A DNA stretch of 22,951 bases from contig JAJXZM010000129.1 in NCBI GenBank assembly GCA_021780055.1, forward strand, positions 1 to 22,951, in the 5' to 3' direction. Both the position numbers and the translations under genes were made by a program. Shown here one piece after another: positions 1 through 6,625 of this stretch. The notes under the pieces are model-generated. The model was not told where the DNA came from and ran no database searches. It saw only the letters and a list, made by a program, of their open reading frames with translations. The DNA is from Acidobacteriota bacterium (GTDB lineage: Bacteria > Acidobacteriota > Terriglobia > UBA7540). Position 1 is the first letter of the stretch. Each line of letters starts with the position of its first letter.

Positions 1-427
1 TTACATTGGAAATGGCCGCCGTCTCGGTCTGAACGTGCGGCAAGTTGCCTTGAACGGTCACCTCTTGTGTAACCGCACCAACCTTCATAACTGCGTCAAC
101 GCGCTGCGTTTGGCCTGTTTCCAGAGTTATGCCAGTCTGGACGACCTTCATGAACCCTGTTGCTTCAATGGTGATTGAGTAGGTCCCGATGGGCACCGAG
201 TTAATGGCGTATGCCCCGGTCGACCCGGTTACCAGGTGGCGGACAAAACCTTTGGAACTTTCCGTCACGGTGACTTTTGCTCCGGGGATGACCGCCCCCG
301 AACTGTCACGCACGGTTCCAACAATGTTTGCAGTACCATACTGTGCGGCCCCATTCGTGGCTATGCTCATTGCCGCCAAGAAAAGTATCAAGGAACACAC
401 CCATCGCACACGTGCAGTCCCCTGCAT
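1..427 (-). CDS. TonB-dependent receptor, N-terminal part (partial at window edge)
   Basis: This frame is open from an ATG at 427 to the left edge, so only about 142 residues are visible. An AGGAGG Shine-Dalgarno lies at 433-438, five bases before the ATG, which fixes the start. The first ~28 residues form a signal peptide (a basic start with Arg, a hydrophobic core, Ala-Ala-Gln near the cleavage site). A carboxypeptidase-regulatory-like beta-sandwich follows, with the typical G-T-V-R-D-S-S-G-A-V-I-P-G-A-K-V and G-x-Y-x-I-x-x-V-P-I-G-x-Y motifs. The fragment stops where the plug domain would begin. In this family the rest is an outer-membrane beta barrel that imports large substrates using TonB energy. 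It is paralogous to the complete receptor at 9650-13150, and the two share the IPGAKVTVT stretch. The substrate is unknown. Confidence 0.85.
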   Translation of the reverse strand, partial: MQGTARVRWVCSLILFLAAMSIATNGAAQYGTANIVGTVRDSSGAVIPGAKVTVTESSKGFVRHLVTGSTGAYAINSVPIGTYSITIEATGFMKVVQTGITLETGQTQRVDAVMKVGAVTQEVTVQGNLPHVQTETAAISNV

Positions 428-669
428 AACTGCCTCCTTATTAGGACTTTTGATTAGACCTTTGAGGACAAAACGCATTAGCGCAAAAATATGCCAGTCA
501 AGCATCACCAGTTGCTAATTCCGCGGTGCATATTGGTACACGTTCTCAAGCAACACTTGATTCACTCGCTTGACCCGTCCCGGTCTACAGGCGGAAAGAG
601 CATGAGTTAAAATGAAACACTACCTTTTACGAAATCGCCGGGTTGGGTCCCTAGCACTGGTGCGATACG

Positions 670-691
670 AAACTTAGTAAAGTTTATTTAG
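670..691. promoter_or_regulatory. Operator-like palindrome overlapping the receptor promoter
   Basis: Bases 670-685 form AAACTT-AGTA-AAGTTT, a perfect 6-bp inverted repeat with a 4-base spacer. A wider imperfect palindrome of 9+1+9 bases (CTTAGTAAA, G, TTTATTTAG; 7 of 9 pairs) covers 673-691. It sits on the predicted -10 region, where a bound repressor would block transcription. ROK and LacI repressors are known to bind AT-rich palindromes of this kind, and a ROK gene lies nearby at 1370-2614. That link is inference. Confidence 0.4.
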
Positions 692-699
692 CATGTCAA
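671..699 (-). promoter_or_regulatory. Candidate sigma70-type promoter for the receptor at 1-427
   Basis: On the minus strand a perfect TTGACA (-35) lies at 699-694. It is followed by a 17-base spacer and TAAGTT at 676-671 as a weak -10. The predicted start near 664 gives a ~237-base leader before the ATG at 427. The same layout (TTGACA, 14 bases, then a TACTAA-like hexamer) recurs at 17066-17094, which supports the call. A second, weaker pair nearer the gene (TTGACT at 501-496 and TAATGC at 480-475, 15-base spacer) is an alternative. Confidence 0.45.
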
Positions 700-950
700 G
701 CACTTTTCACTATTTTGGCAAAAAAAAACATATTAGTCTCCTACTGGCCCCCAAGGCCTTGCTCATTTCTGCCCGCGCATGGGCCAGCTTTAGCCTGAAT
801 GCCGCGCCTATGAAGATCACGAGACTTGCAGATACCGCTGCGCCGGGCGAGAGAATAGCTATTTTTACATTTGTTTTGAATCCTTATTAAGAAAGGTGTT
901 TTGCAGAAATACCTGGGCGACCCCGAGGTCCTTGCGTTGCGACCGGCATA

Positions 951-1160
951 GTTGACCTGACTCACTTCGCCGGTCTGCCATTGATCGAGGCATTCTTCCA
1001 GCGCATCCGCCTGCGGGACGCGCTTCGGCAACTTGTCCTATTTGGCAATCGATTAAGCGTCAGCGAGTCCTTGGAGTCGCTACCCTCCCCCCTGATTCAG
1101 GGCCTGGGGCAGCTCGAGGCCACCGTATATCTGCACTACGATAGCCATGGCCCACTATCT
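951..1160 (+). pseudogene. IS1380-type transposase N-terminal remnant
   Basis: In the frame starting at 951 the translation reads V-D-L-T-H-F-A-G-L-P-L-I-E-A-F-F, then R-L-R-D-A-L-R-Q-L, then S-V-S-E-S-L-E-S-L, then L-I-Q-G-L-G-Q-L-E-A-T. This order (FAGLPL, a LR-x-AL block, a Y/S-V block, LGxLEAT) is what I recall for the start of IS1380-family DDE transposases. The catalytic DDE part is absent: the similarity fades after about 70 codons and a stop follows at ~1188-1190. No terminal inverted repeats were found. Acidobacterial genomes carry many such elements, so this is probably a dead fragment. Family assignment is from memory of the motif pattern. Confidence 0.5.
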
Positions 1161-1369
1161 GGCAGGCCTGAAGGACGAAGCACGCGGTGAACTGGCAATG
1201 GCCCAAAAGACGCAGGCCGCAGCACCCCGGAGCCAGGCCAAAAGACGCCAGCAGGCTGTTTCTGCCCACGAGTCACACTCCAGCCCACCGTAACCACGCG
1301 GAAACGGCGCCATCAGTCCTGGACTTTGTTCTTCGTGAAGCCGTGCTCAAGCAAGGAACGCACACCCGG

Positions 1370-2614
1370 TCAGCGCGGGGAATGTTGGCGGTGGGTATGC
1401 TCGGGGCTAACCAGCGTCCCGATGGTTTCGACTTCAGGCAGGATTTTCTTCTCGGCCACACTCAACGCCAGGTGGACGGCCCCCATGACGGAAGCTTCGG
1501 CTGCCAATGTACTCACGGCAAGACGGGGCCGGCAAAACTCGTTGCACTCAATGATCCGGGACGTTGCCTTGAACAGCGCCGGCCGAGAGCCAACGCGCCC
1601 TCCTAAAACAACCAGCGAGGGATTAAGCACGACCGATAAGTTGGTTATGGCGTCAGCCAGAATACGGGCCGTCTGTTGCAGAATTCTGTCCGCGATCAAA
1701 TTTCCCTTTTCTGCCAGAGCGAGAATTTCCCCCCCGTCCATTGGGAAGTCCCTTTTATGGCCATCTCCGCCGCTGCCCCCACTCAAGTTTCGCCAAGCGC
1801 GCTCAATCGCCTTGGCACCGATCAGGCCTTCCAGTGGACCGGGTTTCAGGATGGCGAGGGGACTTTCCTCAGTCCCTGGTATGTACAAATATCCAATTTC
1901 TCCGGCCGCCCAATCGGCACCGTGATAAAGATGGCCATTAATAAAAATTCCAGCACCGACGCCGGATCCTACCGTCAGAAACACAAAATTCTTCACGGCG
2001 CGCGCGATTCCGCAACGGCCCTCACCCAATGCCGCCAGATTGACATCATTTTCGACGGCCGTCTGAATTCCGAGCTTATCTTCAAGGATCTCTCGGAGGG
2101 GGACCTCACACCACTGTTGAAGAATTGGGGCCGAAAGCACGGTCCCCTTCTGGACATCGGTGATTCCAGGGACGCCAACAGCCAGGGCCAATAGCTTTTT
2201 CGATGGTATCCCGCACCGGAGGAGGAGGTTCTTGATGCCATCCGCAATCAATGCAACCATATGACTGGGATTGCTCTGCGAGTTTGTGGTAACAGCATCC
2301 TTTCCCACGATGGAGCCATCAAGATCGGCGAGGGCAATCCTTACCAATGAAGTCCCTATATCAGCACCGGCCACAAATCCAACTTTGGAATTAAAACGAA
2401 GAAGATCTGGCCTGCGGCCGCCATTCGAGGGACCAGGCCCCAACTGCTTGACAAGATCGTTCTGTCTCAAATAGGCAACACCGCTTGAGATTGTGGGTGC
2501 GCTAAGCCCGGAATATCGGGCAAGATCAGCTCGCGAACACGGGCCATGCTGCCGCAAAAGTTTTAGGATTTGCTGCGCGTTGAAATCACGCAGCAGCCTG
2601 GGTCTTCCTATCAT
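1370..2614 (-). CDS. ROK-family transcriptional regulator (winged helix plus sugar-kinase fold)
   Basis: The 414-residue product starts at the ATG at 2614, behind GAGGAG six bases upstream; an in-frame extension to 2665 lacks such a site. Residues ~1-60 form a MarR-like winged helix (R-A-D-L-A-x-x-S-G-L-S-x-P-T-I-S). The ROK actin-like ATPase fold follows: D-I-G-T-S phosphate loop at 85-89, E-N-D at 188-190 (the Asp is the usual catalytic base) and G-S-G-V-G-A-G at 216-222. The family zinc site is missing: G-E-I-G-Y at 238-242 replaces GEIGH, and there is no C-x-C-G-x-x-G-C-x-E block. ROK regulators such as NagC and XylR repress sugar genes and release DNA when they bind a sugar. It lies downstream of the sugar-isomerase-like gene, with a 76-base gap, and probably controls the neighbouring sugar genes. 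Confidence 0.9.
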   Translation of the reverse strand: MIGRPRLLRDFNAQQILKLLRQHGPCSRADLARYSGLSAPTISSGVAYLRQNDLVKQLGPGPSNGGRRPDLLRFNSKVGFVAGADIGTSLVRIALADLDGSIVGKDAVTTNSQSNPSHMVALIADGIKNLLLRCGIPSKKLLALAVGVPGITDVQKGTVLSAPILQQWCEVPLREILEDKLGIQTAVENDVNLAALGEGRCGIARAVKNFVFLTVGSGVGAGIFINGHLYHGADWAAGEIGYLYIPGTEESPLAILKPGPLEGLIGAKAIERAWRNLSGGSGGDGHKRDFPMDGGEILALAEKGNLIADRILQQTARILADAITNLSVVLNPSLVVLGGRVGSRPALFKATSRIIECNEFCRPRLAVSTLAAEASVMGAVHLALSVAEKKILPEVETIGTLVSPEHTHRQHSPR

Positions 2615-2690
2615 CTGATTCTCCTCAAGAATGAAGACCATCAGGGCAAAGGCGTGCTTCGTCACACCGGCGGCATCTTCCCACTGCCGA

Positions 2691-3644
2691 TTAGCTGAGG
2701 TATTTCAGGCTGTCAGCCAGTAATTTGCTGGTCCCTTCGTACGCTCCGCCACGCCCCTCCCATTCCAGCGAATAGTAGCCACGGTAACCCACCGCAGCGG
2801 CAATCTTGAAGATGCGCTGGACATCAACTGTATAAAGCTTATCATGCCCGCCTACCTCAGAATCCTTCATGTGCGAGATGTTGTAGGCATGGCGGAACAT
2901 CAGGGCCAGCGCGTCGTAGTTAAACGATGCATCACCGCTCAGCATCGAATTGGCAAAGTCGGGCAAAGCGAGGAGAAAAGGGTTCTGGACCTTGTCAATG
3001 ACCCGCACAATGAAAAATGCGTCCTCGGTCACCAAATCATCATTCTCCAGGGTCACCATGATATTGCGCTGCGCCCCGTAGGAAGCCACTTGCTTCAGGC
3101 TCTCAGCCGTCCGGTCAGCCACGGGAGCGACTCCCTTTACCCCTGCAATGTGCAGGCGGACACTCGGTGAACCAACCGCAGCCGCAATGTCGATCCATTT
3201 CTTCCCATCATCGATGGCTTGTCCGCGCATGGATGAACTTGGATCATAAAGGCTTGCTTTGGCGCCAACGGGAATATTGATAATTTGTGATCGGGCTTTC
3301 TTAACTGCAGAGCGCAGTTCACGCAGGTATGCATCGTCGGTCGACGGGAAATGGTCCGCAAGCAATTCGACGTTGTGAAGATTGAATTTTTCCGCCACCA
3401 TGGCGGGAAAATCTTCTAGAGCCATCCCAGGAAACTTGGGATCCCGCCAGCGGTTCGTTGGACTCTCGATATACATCCTGAATGTCCAGGTCGTTGCCGC
3501 AAGGCGTTCGCGGGGAAGCGTCGGGAACGTCATGTTCGGTTCCCGTGGATCAGCAAAAAGGCTCGGAACAGAAAAAGCACTCACTGCCCCGGCTACAGAG
3601 ATAACAGAATTTCTCAAAAATTTGCGTCGTGACGAATTCTCCAT
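2691..3644 (-). CDS. Tat-exported sugar phosphate isomerase/epimerase-like TIM barrel (PF01261)
   Basis: The product has 317 residues. The ATG at 3644 follows a GGGAGGGGG purine run. The N-terminus carries a twin-arginine motif (S-R-R-K-F-L at 5-10) and a hydrophobic stretch to about residue 30, so folded export to the periplasm is expected. The rest matches the xylose-isomerase-like/AP-endonuclease-2 barrel. Likely metal ligands are E200 (V-T-L-E-N-D), D229 (L-P-D-F), H258 (S-H-M-K-D) and E294 (L-E-W-E-G). Members of this fold isomerise or epimerise sugars and, in some pathways, cleave 3-keto-glycosides. Export argues against a phosphorylated substrate. It follows the GMC/subunit-3 pair on the same strand after a 246-base gap, which suggests it acts on the oxidised sugar. 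The exact reaction is unknown. Confidence 0.8.
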   Translation of the reverse strand: MENSSRRKFLRNSVISVAGAVSAFSVPSLFADPREPNMTFPTLPRERLAATTWTFRMYIESPTNRWRDPKFPGMALEDFPAMVAEKFNLHNVELLADHFPSTDDAYLRELRSAVKKARSQIINIPVGAKASLYDPSSSMRGQAIDDGKKWIDIAAAVGSPSVRLHIAGVKGVAPVADRTAESLKQVASYGAQRNIMVTLENDDLVTEDAFFIVRVIDKVQNPFLLALPDFANSMLSGDASFNYDALALMFRHAYNISHMKDSEVGGHDKLYTVDVQRIFKIAAAVGYRGYYSLEWEGRGGAYEGTSKLLADSLKYLS

Positions 3645-3890
3645 CTCTTCCCCCTCCCTGTTGCGAATTCAATATAAAGACGCTCATTCCCGCCGATCCC
3701 AGCACGGCCGCCAGGAACGCCGAACTCCCCTGCGCCAAAACAGTTGCACCGCGCAATCTCTTGTTTGATGCAGCAGGAACAGGAGCAGTTATGCCGGCAA
3801 TACACGAGCCTGCACCATAACAGGCGACCCCGCCGCGGCCGGCAATTGGGTTCTCCTCGTGACTTAGCGCCAAGACTTCGGGCGATAGAT

Positions 3891-4748
3891 TCAGGACGAC
3901 GGGCAGCCGGGCGATTCCCCGTAGAAACGGTTGGCCTTGTCGTCAAGTTCCTTCAGACCGGTGCGAGAAGTATAAAAGCACGAAATAACATCACCCTTGA
4001 ATTGCCGGAAGAAGCGCGTGCCGGCGTTTTCAGCATTCTCGCCGCCGTGGTCGTCACTAATTAGATCAAGGATGGCGATCTGCTGCTCTTCGATAAGACC
4101 GAGGAATGCGGGCGCCTGCCGGCGGTTTGATTCCTCAGCAATCCACGCCAAGCCCGCCCTATAGGTCTTCTGCGGGTCCGTCGTTTTGATGCGATGCAGG
4201 AGGCGTGCGCCGTTGTACGCTTCGGCGAGCGCAATCTGTTCCAGCGTCAGATGCTCTGCCGCCTCACGAATCCCCGCAAAACTGTAAGTTCGAAGGTCAA
4301 TCCATTCGGCAACCTCGTCCACGATGCCTTCGCTCGTCGGCTGCCCTTTCATTTGAGGACCGTCCTCAGGCTCCCCCAGCATCAGGGCGGTGAGCTTGTG
4401 AATCACTTTGTATTCTTCTTGAGTAAAGAACTGCGGTTCGAATGGGCCGGTCCGCGGGCGAATGAAATCGACCTCACAGCCAGGAGGAATCGCATGGAAA
4501 CGCGAGTCGTTGCCCAGAGCGCTTCCTAAATGGTCAAAGGACGGACTGTACAAGCCGGGCGGAAGTTTTTTAGGAATGTCTTTCGTAGCCACGGTCGCAG
4601 GAATGCCTTCAGCGTCGAAGGGCAACGACTTCCCCGCAACTCCAGCCACGGCGGCTGCCTTCCCAATATCAATCAGCCACTTCCGGCGCGTGAGTCCGCT
4701 CTTCTTGTCACGACCGTTTGCGGTCTTCTTGTCGTCGTTGTCTTCCAT
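3891..4748 (-). CDS. Gluconate 2-dehydrogenase subunit 3-like protein (PF13618), Tat signal
   Basis: The product has 285 residues from the ATG at 4748; a TTG at 4772 would add eight. No strong ribosome binding site precedes either, so translation may be coupled to the GMC gene that stops 37 bases upstream. A Tat motif (T-R-R-K-W-L at 20-25) is followed by an Ala-rich hydrophobic segment. The body has the subunit-3 pattern: F-T-x-E-E-Y-x-V-I near residues 108-116, a loop with E-G-I-V-D-E-V-A-E-W-I-D, and later G-L-A-W-I-A-E-E-S. In gluconate, sorbitol and glucoside 3-dehydrogenases this small subunit binds the FAD subunit and carries it through the Tat system. Here it would escort the signal-less GMC protein. 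Gene order (large subunit first) is the reverse of many relatives. Confidence 0.85.
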   Translation of the reverse strand: MEDNDDKKTANGRDKKSGLTRRKWLIDIGKAAAVAGVAGKSLPFDAEGIPATVATKDIPKKLPPGLYSPSFDHLGSALGNDSRFHAIPPGCEVDFIRPRTGPFEPQFFTQEEYKVIHKLTALMLGEPEDGPQMKGQPTSEGIVDEVAEWIDLRTYSFAGIREAAEHLTLEQIALAEAYNGARLLHRIKTTDPQKTYRAGLAWIAEESNRRQAPAFLGLIEEQQIAILDLISDDHGGENAENAGTRFFRQFKGDVISCFYTSRTGLKELDDKANRFYGESPGCPSS

Positions 4749-4785
4749 CACATGTTTCCAGGTCCCGCGCAACCGTCAAAGCAAG

Positions 4786-6486
4786 TTACAATTCTCCCTT
4801 ACGATAAGCGTCTGCAATGTAATCAGCCGCGCGGGCTGCAATGGCCATGATGGTCAGTGTCGGCTCATAACAACTGTTAGTCACGAAAGATGAACCGTCA
4901 GCGACAAATACATTTTTCGCATCGTGAAGGCGGTTGAACCTGTTCAGCACGCTAGTCTTGGGATCATTACCCATGCGCGCGGTACCGCACTCATGGATGT
5001 TCTTGCCAAACACGCTCAGGTGTTCCCCCGGTGGCCGAACGTCTTCCAGTTTCAACGCATCGAGAATCGCCATCACATCCTCGCGCATGGCCTTTGCCAT
5101 GGCGTGTTCGTTTTCTCCGTGGCTGGCATGGATATGCAGGACCGGAATCCCCCAGGCGTCTTTCTTTTCCTTGTCGAGAGTGACGTAGTTTTCATAGCGT
5201 GGCAACGTTTCACCCTGGACCATCATGCCGTAACGGTAAGGAATGTTCTTCCTCACCTTCTCCCGGAAAGCCTTGCCGTACCCGGGAATCGAATATGCCT
5301 GGCCGTAAAGCTCCTGGCTTCCGTCTCCGTCAAATCTATAGCCCCGGATAAAATTCTTGTTTCTGTTAGCCGCCACATTGGCGTATTTCGGGATTAGAAA
5401 CCCGCAAGGGTTGCCGGTAGGTTCACGCACGGAAGATTTCAGGCTCGCTATGATGCCGCCTGCCCCCTCCAGTGTAAAGTGGTCCATCAGGTAGTGGCCC
5501 AGCACTCCTGTGGAATTCCCCAGGCCGTTGGGATAACGCCGCGTGGTGGAATTCAGCAGAATGCGCGTAGATTCCAGAGCGCTAGCCGCCAGAACAACAA
5601 CCTTCGCCCGTGCCTCGCGGTGCTCGTGGCTGGTGCGGTCGATATAATGGACCCCGCTTGCGCGGCCCTCGTTATCGACGATCACATGGCTGACGACCGC
5701 GTCGCTCACCAGCGTGAACCGGCCCGTTTTTGCGGCTGCCGGCAGTGTCACCGCAGGGCTGTTAAAATAAGATGCAGTGTAGCATCCGCGCTGGCACTCA
5801 TCGCAATAATGGCAGGCCGGCCGCCCGTTGTGCGGCACCGTAAGGTTCGCCACTCTGTCCGGCATCACCCTCCAGCCGAATTTACTCTCAATAATCTTTT
5901 TGGCATAAAGGCTGCCGCAGGAGAGGTTCATCGGTGGCAGAAACTTTCCGTCTGGCATCTGTTCTAGGCCTTCGTGTGATCCGCTCACTCCGATAAAACT
6001 CTCCACCTTGTCGTAATAAGGTTCGAGGTCCTTATAGATGAAGGGCCAATCCTGGCCGTAACCGTCGCGGCTGGCAGCCTTGAACTCGTAGTCACTGTAG
6101 CGATAACTTTCGCGCGCCCAGCAGAAAGTCTTGCCGCCAACCTGGCGTCCCCGGATCCACATGAATGGCTTGTCCACGGGGAAGGTGTAAGGATGCTCAG
6201 CATCTTTGATGAAAAATTGATGGCTATATTCGTCACAGGCGTAGCAGAGACGCTGGATCGGCTGCTCGGTCAGGCGAGCCTGCTGATCGTCGAAGCCGCG
6301 ATACTTCAGCTGGTAAGGCCACACATGTTCGGTGAAATCGCGGGACGGTATGCGAGGAGGACCCGCCTCAAGCATCAGGACCCGCATGCCGGCTTCGGTC
6401 AATTCCTTGCCGACCCAGCCGCCGCTGGCTCCTGAGCCAATAATCAGCGCGTCGTAAGTTGTCCGATGATCAAACCCGCTTTGCAT
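4786..6486 (-). CDS. GMC-family FAD-dependent sugar oxidoreductase (dehydrogenase large subunit)
   Basis: The product has 566 residues if it starts at the ATG at 6486. An ATG at 6525 behind GGTGGGG is a fair alternative adding 13 residues; the frame stays open further upstream without family similarity. The FAD-binding Rossmann motif G-S-G-A-S-G-G sits at 17-23, with the ribose-binding acidic residue at E40. The C-terminal GMC domain shows H-E-C-G-T-A-R-M-G and the closing C-Y-E-P-T-L-T-I-M-A. It has no signal peptide, so it probably travels with the Tat-signal partner encoded just downstream. Unusually there is a C-x2-C-x2-C-x3-C cluster at C225, C228, C231 and C235, plus C81 and C84. The family oxidises sugars or sugar alcohols (gluconate C2, glucoside C3) and passes electrons to a cytochrome. 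No cytochrome gene is present here. Substrate unknown. Confidence 0.9.
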   Translation of the reverse strand: MQSGFDHRTTYDALIIGSGASGGWVGKELTEAGMRVLMLEAGPPRIPSRDFTEHVWPYQLKYRGFDDQQARLTEQPIQRLCYACDEYSHQFFIKDAEHPYTFPVDKPFMWIRGRQVGGKTFCWARESYRYSDYEFKAASRDGYGQDWPFIYKDLEPYYDKVESFIGVSGSHEGLEQMPDGKFLPPMNLSCGSLYAKKIIESKFGWRVMPDRVANLTVPHNGRPACHYCDECQRGCYTASYFNSPAVTLPAAAKTGRFTLVSDAVVSHVIVDNEGRASGVHYIDRTSHEHREARAKVVVLAASALESTRILLNSTTRRYPNGLGNSTGVLGHYLMDHFTLEGAGGIIASLKSSVREPTGNPCGFLIPKYANVAANRNKNFIRGYRFDGDGSQELYGQAYSIPGYGKAFREKVRKNIPYRYGMMVQGETLPRYENYVTLDKEKKDAWGIPVLHIHASHGENEHAMAKAMREDVMAILDALKLEDVRPPGEHLSVFGKNIHECGTARMGNDPKTSVLNRFNRLHDAKNVFVADGSSFVTNSCYEPTLTIMAIAARAADYIADAYRKGEL

Positions 6487-6625
6487 AGCGGCAGTGTATG
6501 TTAGCTTTCGAGAATCCGCAAGCATACCCCACCATTTCTCGCGCGTAACCGCATCCCTCCGACTTTCCAGCAAGAACCTTATCTGCGCGACCCCGCATGC
6601 AGACATGGTTTCGCGCGCGCGACGG

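Larger units (their letters stand above)
428..1369. other. Gene-poor intergenic region with leader, promoter-like site and transposase remnant
   Basis: No intact gene is convincing in these 942 bases. The left ~240 bases look like an untranslated leader for the receptor that starts at 427. At 670-699 there is a TTGACA promoter element overlapping an operator-like palindrome. At 951-1160 there is a degraded transposase fragment. The remaining open frames are short, lack ribosome binding sites or have low-complexity basic composition. Confidence 0.6.

Noticed and set aside
741..1031. Minus-strand open frame of 96 codons in the gene-poor region
   Set aside because: No ribosome binding site and low-complexity basic composition. 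It overlaps the transposase remnant on the other strand. Another frame at 700-890 looks hydrophobic but has no start codon.
1147..1293. Short plus-strand frame (48 codons) with an Ala/Gln/Arg-rich sequence
   Set aside because: No ribosome binding site and no recognisable family. It may be out-of-frame debris next to the transposase fragment.
3550..3873. Minus-strand frame of 107 codons with a hydrophobic half, upstream of and overlapping the PF01261 gene
   Set aside because: TTG start, no motif, and it overlaps the start of a well-supported gene in another frame. I considered a small membrane protein but could not support it.
4924..5397. Plus-strand frame of 157 codons within the GMC gene
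   Set aside because: Antisense to the conserved GMC C-terminal domain; no independent evidence.
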